In this document: positions 62,521 to 64,000 of the stretch, one piece after another
Layout: each line of letters starts with the position of its first letter
Numbering within the stretch: the stretch's first letter is position 1
Origin: Sipunculus nudus
Taxonomy: Eukaryota > Annelida > Sipuncula > Golfingiida > Sipunculidae
Assembly (NCBI GenBank): GCA_026874595.1
Contig: CM049316.1
Location: 44,407,695-44,471,694, forward strand
Length of the DNA stretch: 64,000 nucleotides
Direction of reading: 5' to 3'
Notes under the pieces: generated by a model
Told to the model about the DNA's origin: nothing
Seen by the model: the letters and a program-made list of their open reading frames with translations, nothing else
Database searches by the model: none
Program-made: the position numbers and the translations under genes

Positions 62521-64000
62521 ATCTTTTTAAAACAGATAAATTCCTGTTCAGATATGTACCCAATACCAATTTTGGCCCCTAGAGGGATTCAGTCCCCTTC
62601 GTGAGAACCCATGTTCCCAAAGCCTTTGACTTAATCATCCCCTCTTTCAAGGCCTCGGATCCACCCCCATGATGACACGCAGTGACAGTGCAGAATCAGC
62701 TCAGCTTATGGCCTGGAGGAGCAGCCAAGCCTGAATTAACTCACGAATCTTTTTGTGTGGAACGTCACAGTTCATGCTACACTAACTTTAAGATCAGACA
62801 CTGGCCCGGACTTCACAGTTCATAAAGGGTAGAGACCTGGTTTATGTGAACATGAATTGGTTATAAATAAAAGGCAGTGGTTTTAATGAGCATGATAAAG
62901 AGTGGAGAAAATTTACTTCTCAAATCTTTTACCTGCTTCGATATATTTACAATACCTCCTTTCCGACCATTAACCTGCCCCTTCCTATTTTTCCATCCAT
63001 CCCCGTTTCTGCTCCAGAAAGCAGAGAAAGACTTCTCCTCCAGCTGTGACGGGTGGAGTAGCGATTCTTGTTTTAGAGGGCTGGTGTGGGGTTAGTGTGG
63101 AGGAGTGTGTGGGAGGGGGTGACCTCCTCCATCGGTGTGGAAAATGTTTGAAAACTGGATGACTAATTATCAAATGTGGGGTACATAAACAAGAGCTTTT
63201 CATTTAATGGAGATAGCCAAAGAGTGGAGGCGTTAATATATTTTCACCATATTTCGCGCACTAATAAACTTTGCATTTATGAAGTGCTATTTTAACCATA
63301 CCCTGACGTTAACATAATAAGTGTTGATCCTCCCATATGTCAAAACCTGGATTCGCTATAGAATAGTAAAACTGGATTTTTGACTCTGCCATTTAATTCT
63401 TTTCACTCCGTGCACACGCACTCAAAAATCAGAGGTCACGTGGACCTGACCTTACCTGATCCCCGCTCAGGGCAGTGAGAATGTAGTGAACCGAACAGCC
63501 AGACCAAAACAATGTAACTCTCATATAGCAGAGGTTAAAAATAAGAATCCGTTCCTAAAGGTATATCTGTTCGGGCTGAGAAATAAATGGGCGTGCTCAT
63601 ACAATAACTCATTTTCGCATATTTTTTTTTTAAATACCTTTTAGGAAGTCGAGTTTAATACCCACAATGTTGCAGTAATAACTAAAACTTATATCTTGCA
63701 AATTTATTACATCTATAAGGAATATTTATCTAGTAGGGCCCTAGGGGACTGGTATGACAGCTTCTTTGCCAAGCGAAACTCAGCGAGAACAACGCGATAT
63801 ACCAGGATAAGACGACAGCCATAGACAAGCGCCATGCAGTTACCAGATCAAAGGGCTTTTAAAACTCCTATGGAGGCGAAGTTTCTTTTCAAGATCACAG
63901 GCAACATCGGCCGGACTCTTCGGTCGAAGTAGACTCTCCTCTCTAAACTTTAACCTCCTTGGTAGATAAAAAATAAAAAAGTTCCCCAGGGCCGGTTAAG
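62521..64000. other. Unassigned stretch with a strong donor-like site
   Basis: On the minus strand GGGGATCAG|GTAAGG (donor near 63448) follows a moderately GC-rich segment that could be a first exon, but no reading frame or acceptor pairs with it. The final 300 bp are richer in CpG without a recognised gene. Confidence 0.3.

Overview
This is a AT-rich animal nuclear DNA window with almost no protein-coding content. The reasons are GT-AG exon fragments instead of long ORFs, Pol III genes with internal A and B boxes, long (AT)n and (GA)n microsatellites, tRNA-derived SINE-like elements, and many short inverted-repeat DNA transposons. A marine lophotrochozoan, for example a bivalve mollusc, is my best guess, but it rests on general texture and not on a diagnostic gene.

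Layout. 1-9.0 kb is ordinary gene-poor sequence. It holds a tRNA-Asp(GUC), two minus-strand exons (4381-4475 and 2779-2941) that splice in frame and read like the N-terminus of an SLC23-type nucleobase/ascorbate transporter, a broken hAT element, and a small inverted-repeat MITE. 9.0-46.1 kb is a mosaic of segmental duplications. Its core is a ~1.15-1.3 kb unit carrying tRNA-Arg(UCU), in tandem at 9.0-14.6 kb and 19.6-24.2 kb and as dispersed copies near 30, 37 and 41.5 kb. Each unit train runs into a ~3-3.8 kb module (14.6-18.4, 24.2-27.4 and 42.1-45.1 kb, plus a fragment at 35.5-35.9 kb) that contains a hAT-like MITE and a Harbinger-like element with a TATA-bearing core. Between them lies a second duplicated block (31.3-35.5 and 37.1-40.7 kb) built around a transposon with long inverted repeats rich in GTCGCC/GGCGAC. 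46-64 kb is mostly unassigned DNA with MITEs, SINE-like elements, a three-copy ~1.16 kb tandem repeat (56.1-59.7 kb) and microsatellites.

There are seven tRNA-Arg(UCU) copies with intact cloverleafs, one with a single T-stem mismatch, and three damaged ones. Because the modules are paralogous, several transposon insertions can be compared with an empty site inside the same window: a Tigger-like element at 27.5 kb, a TAGTCAG element at 18.4 kb, and a nested element at 32.1 kb. Most ORFs over 60 codons here are translations of microsatellites, tRNA genes or minisatellites. I see no operon, CRISPR array or cluster that looks like a new multi-gene system. The most informative content is the tRNA amplification and its birth-and-death record.
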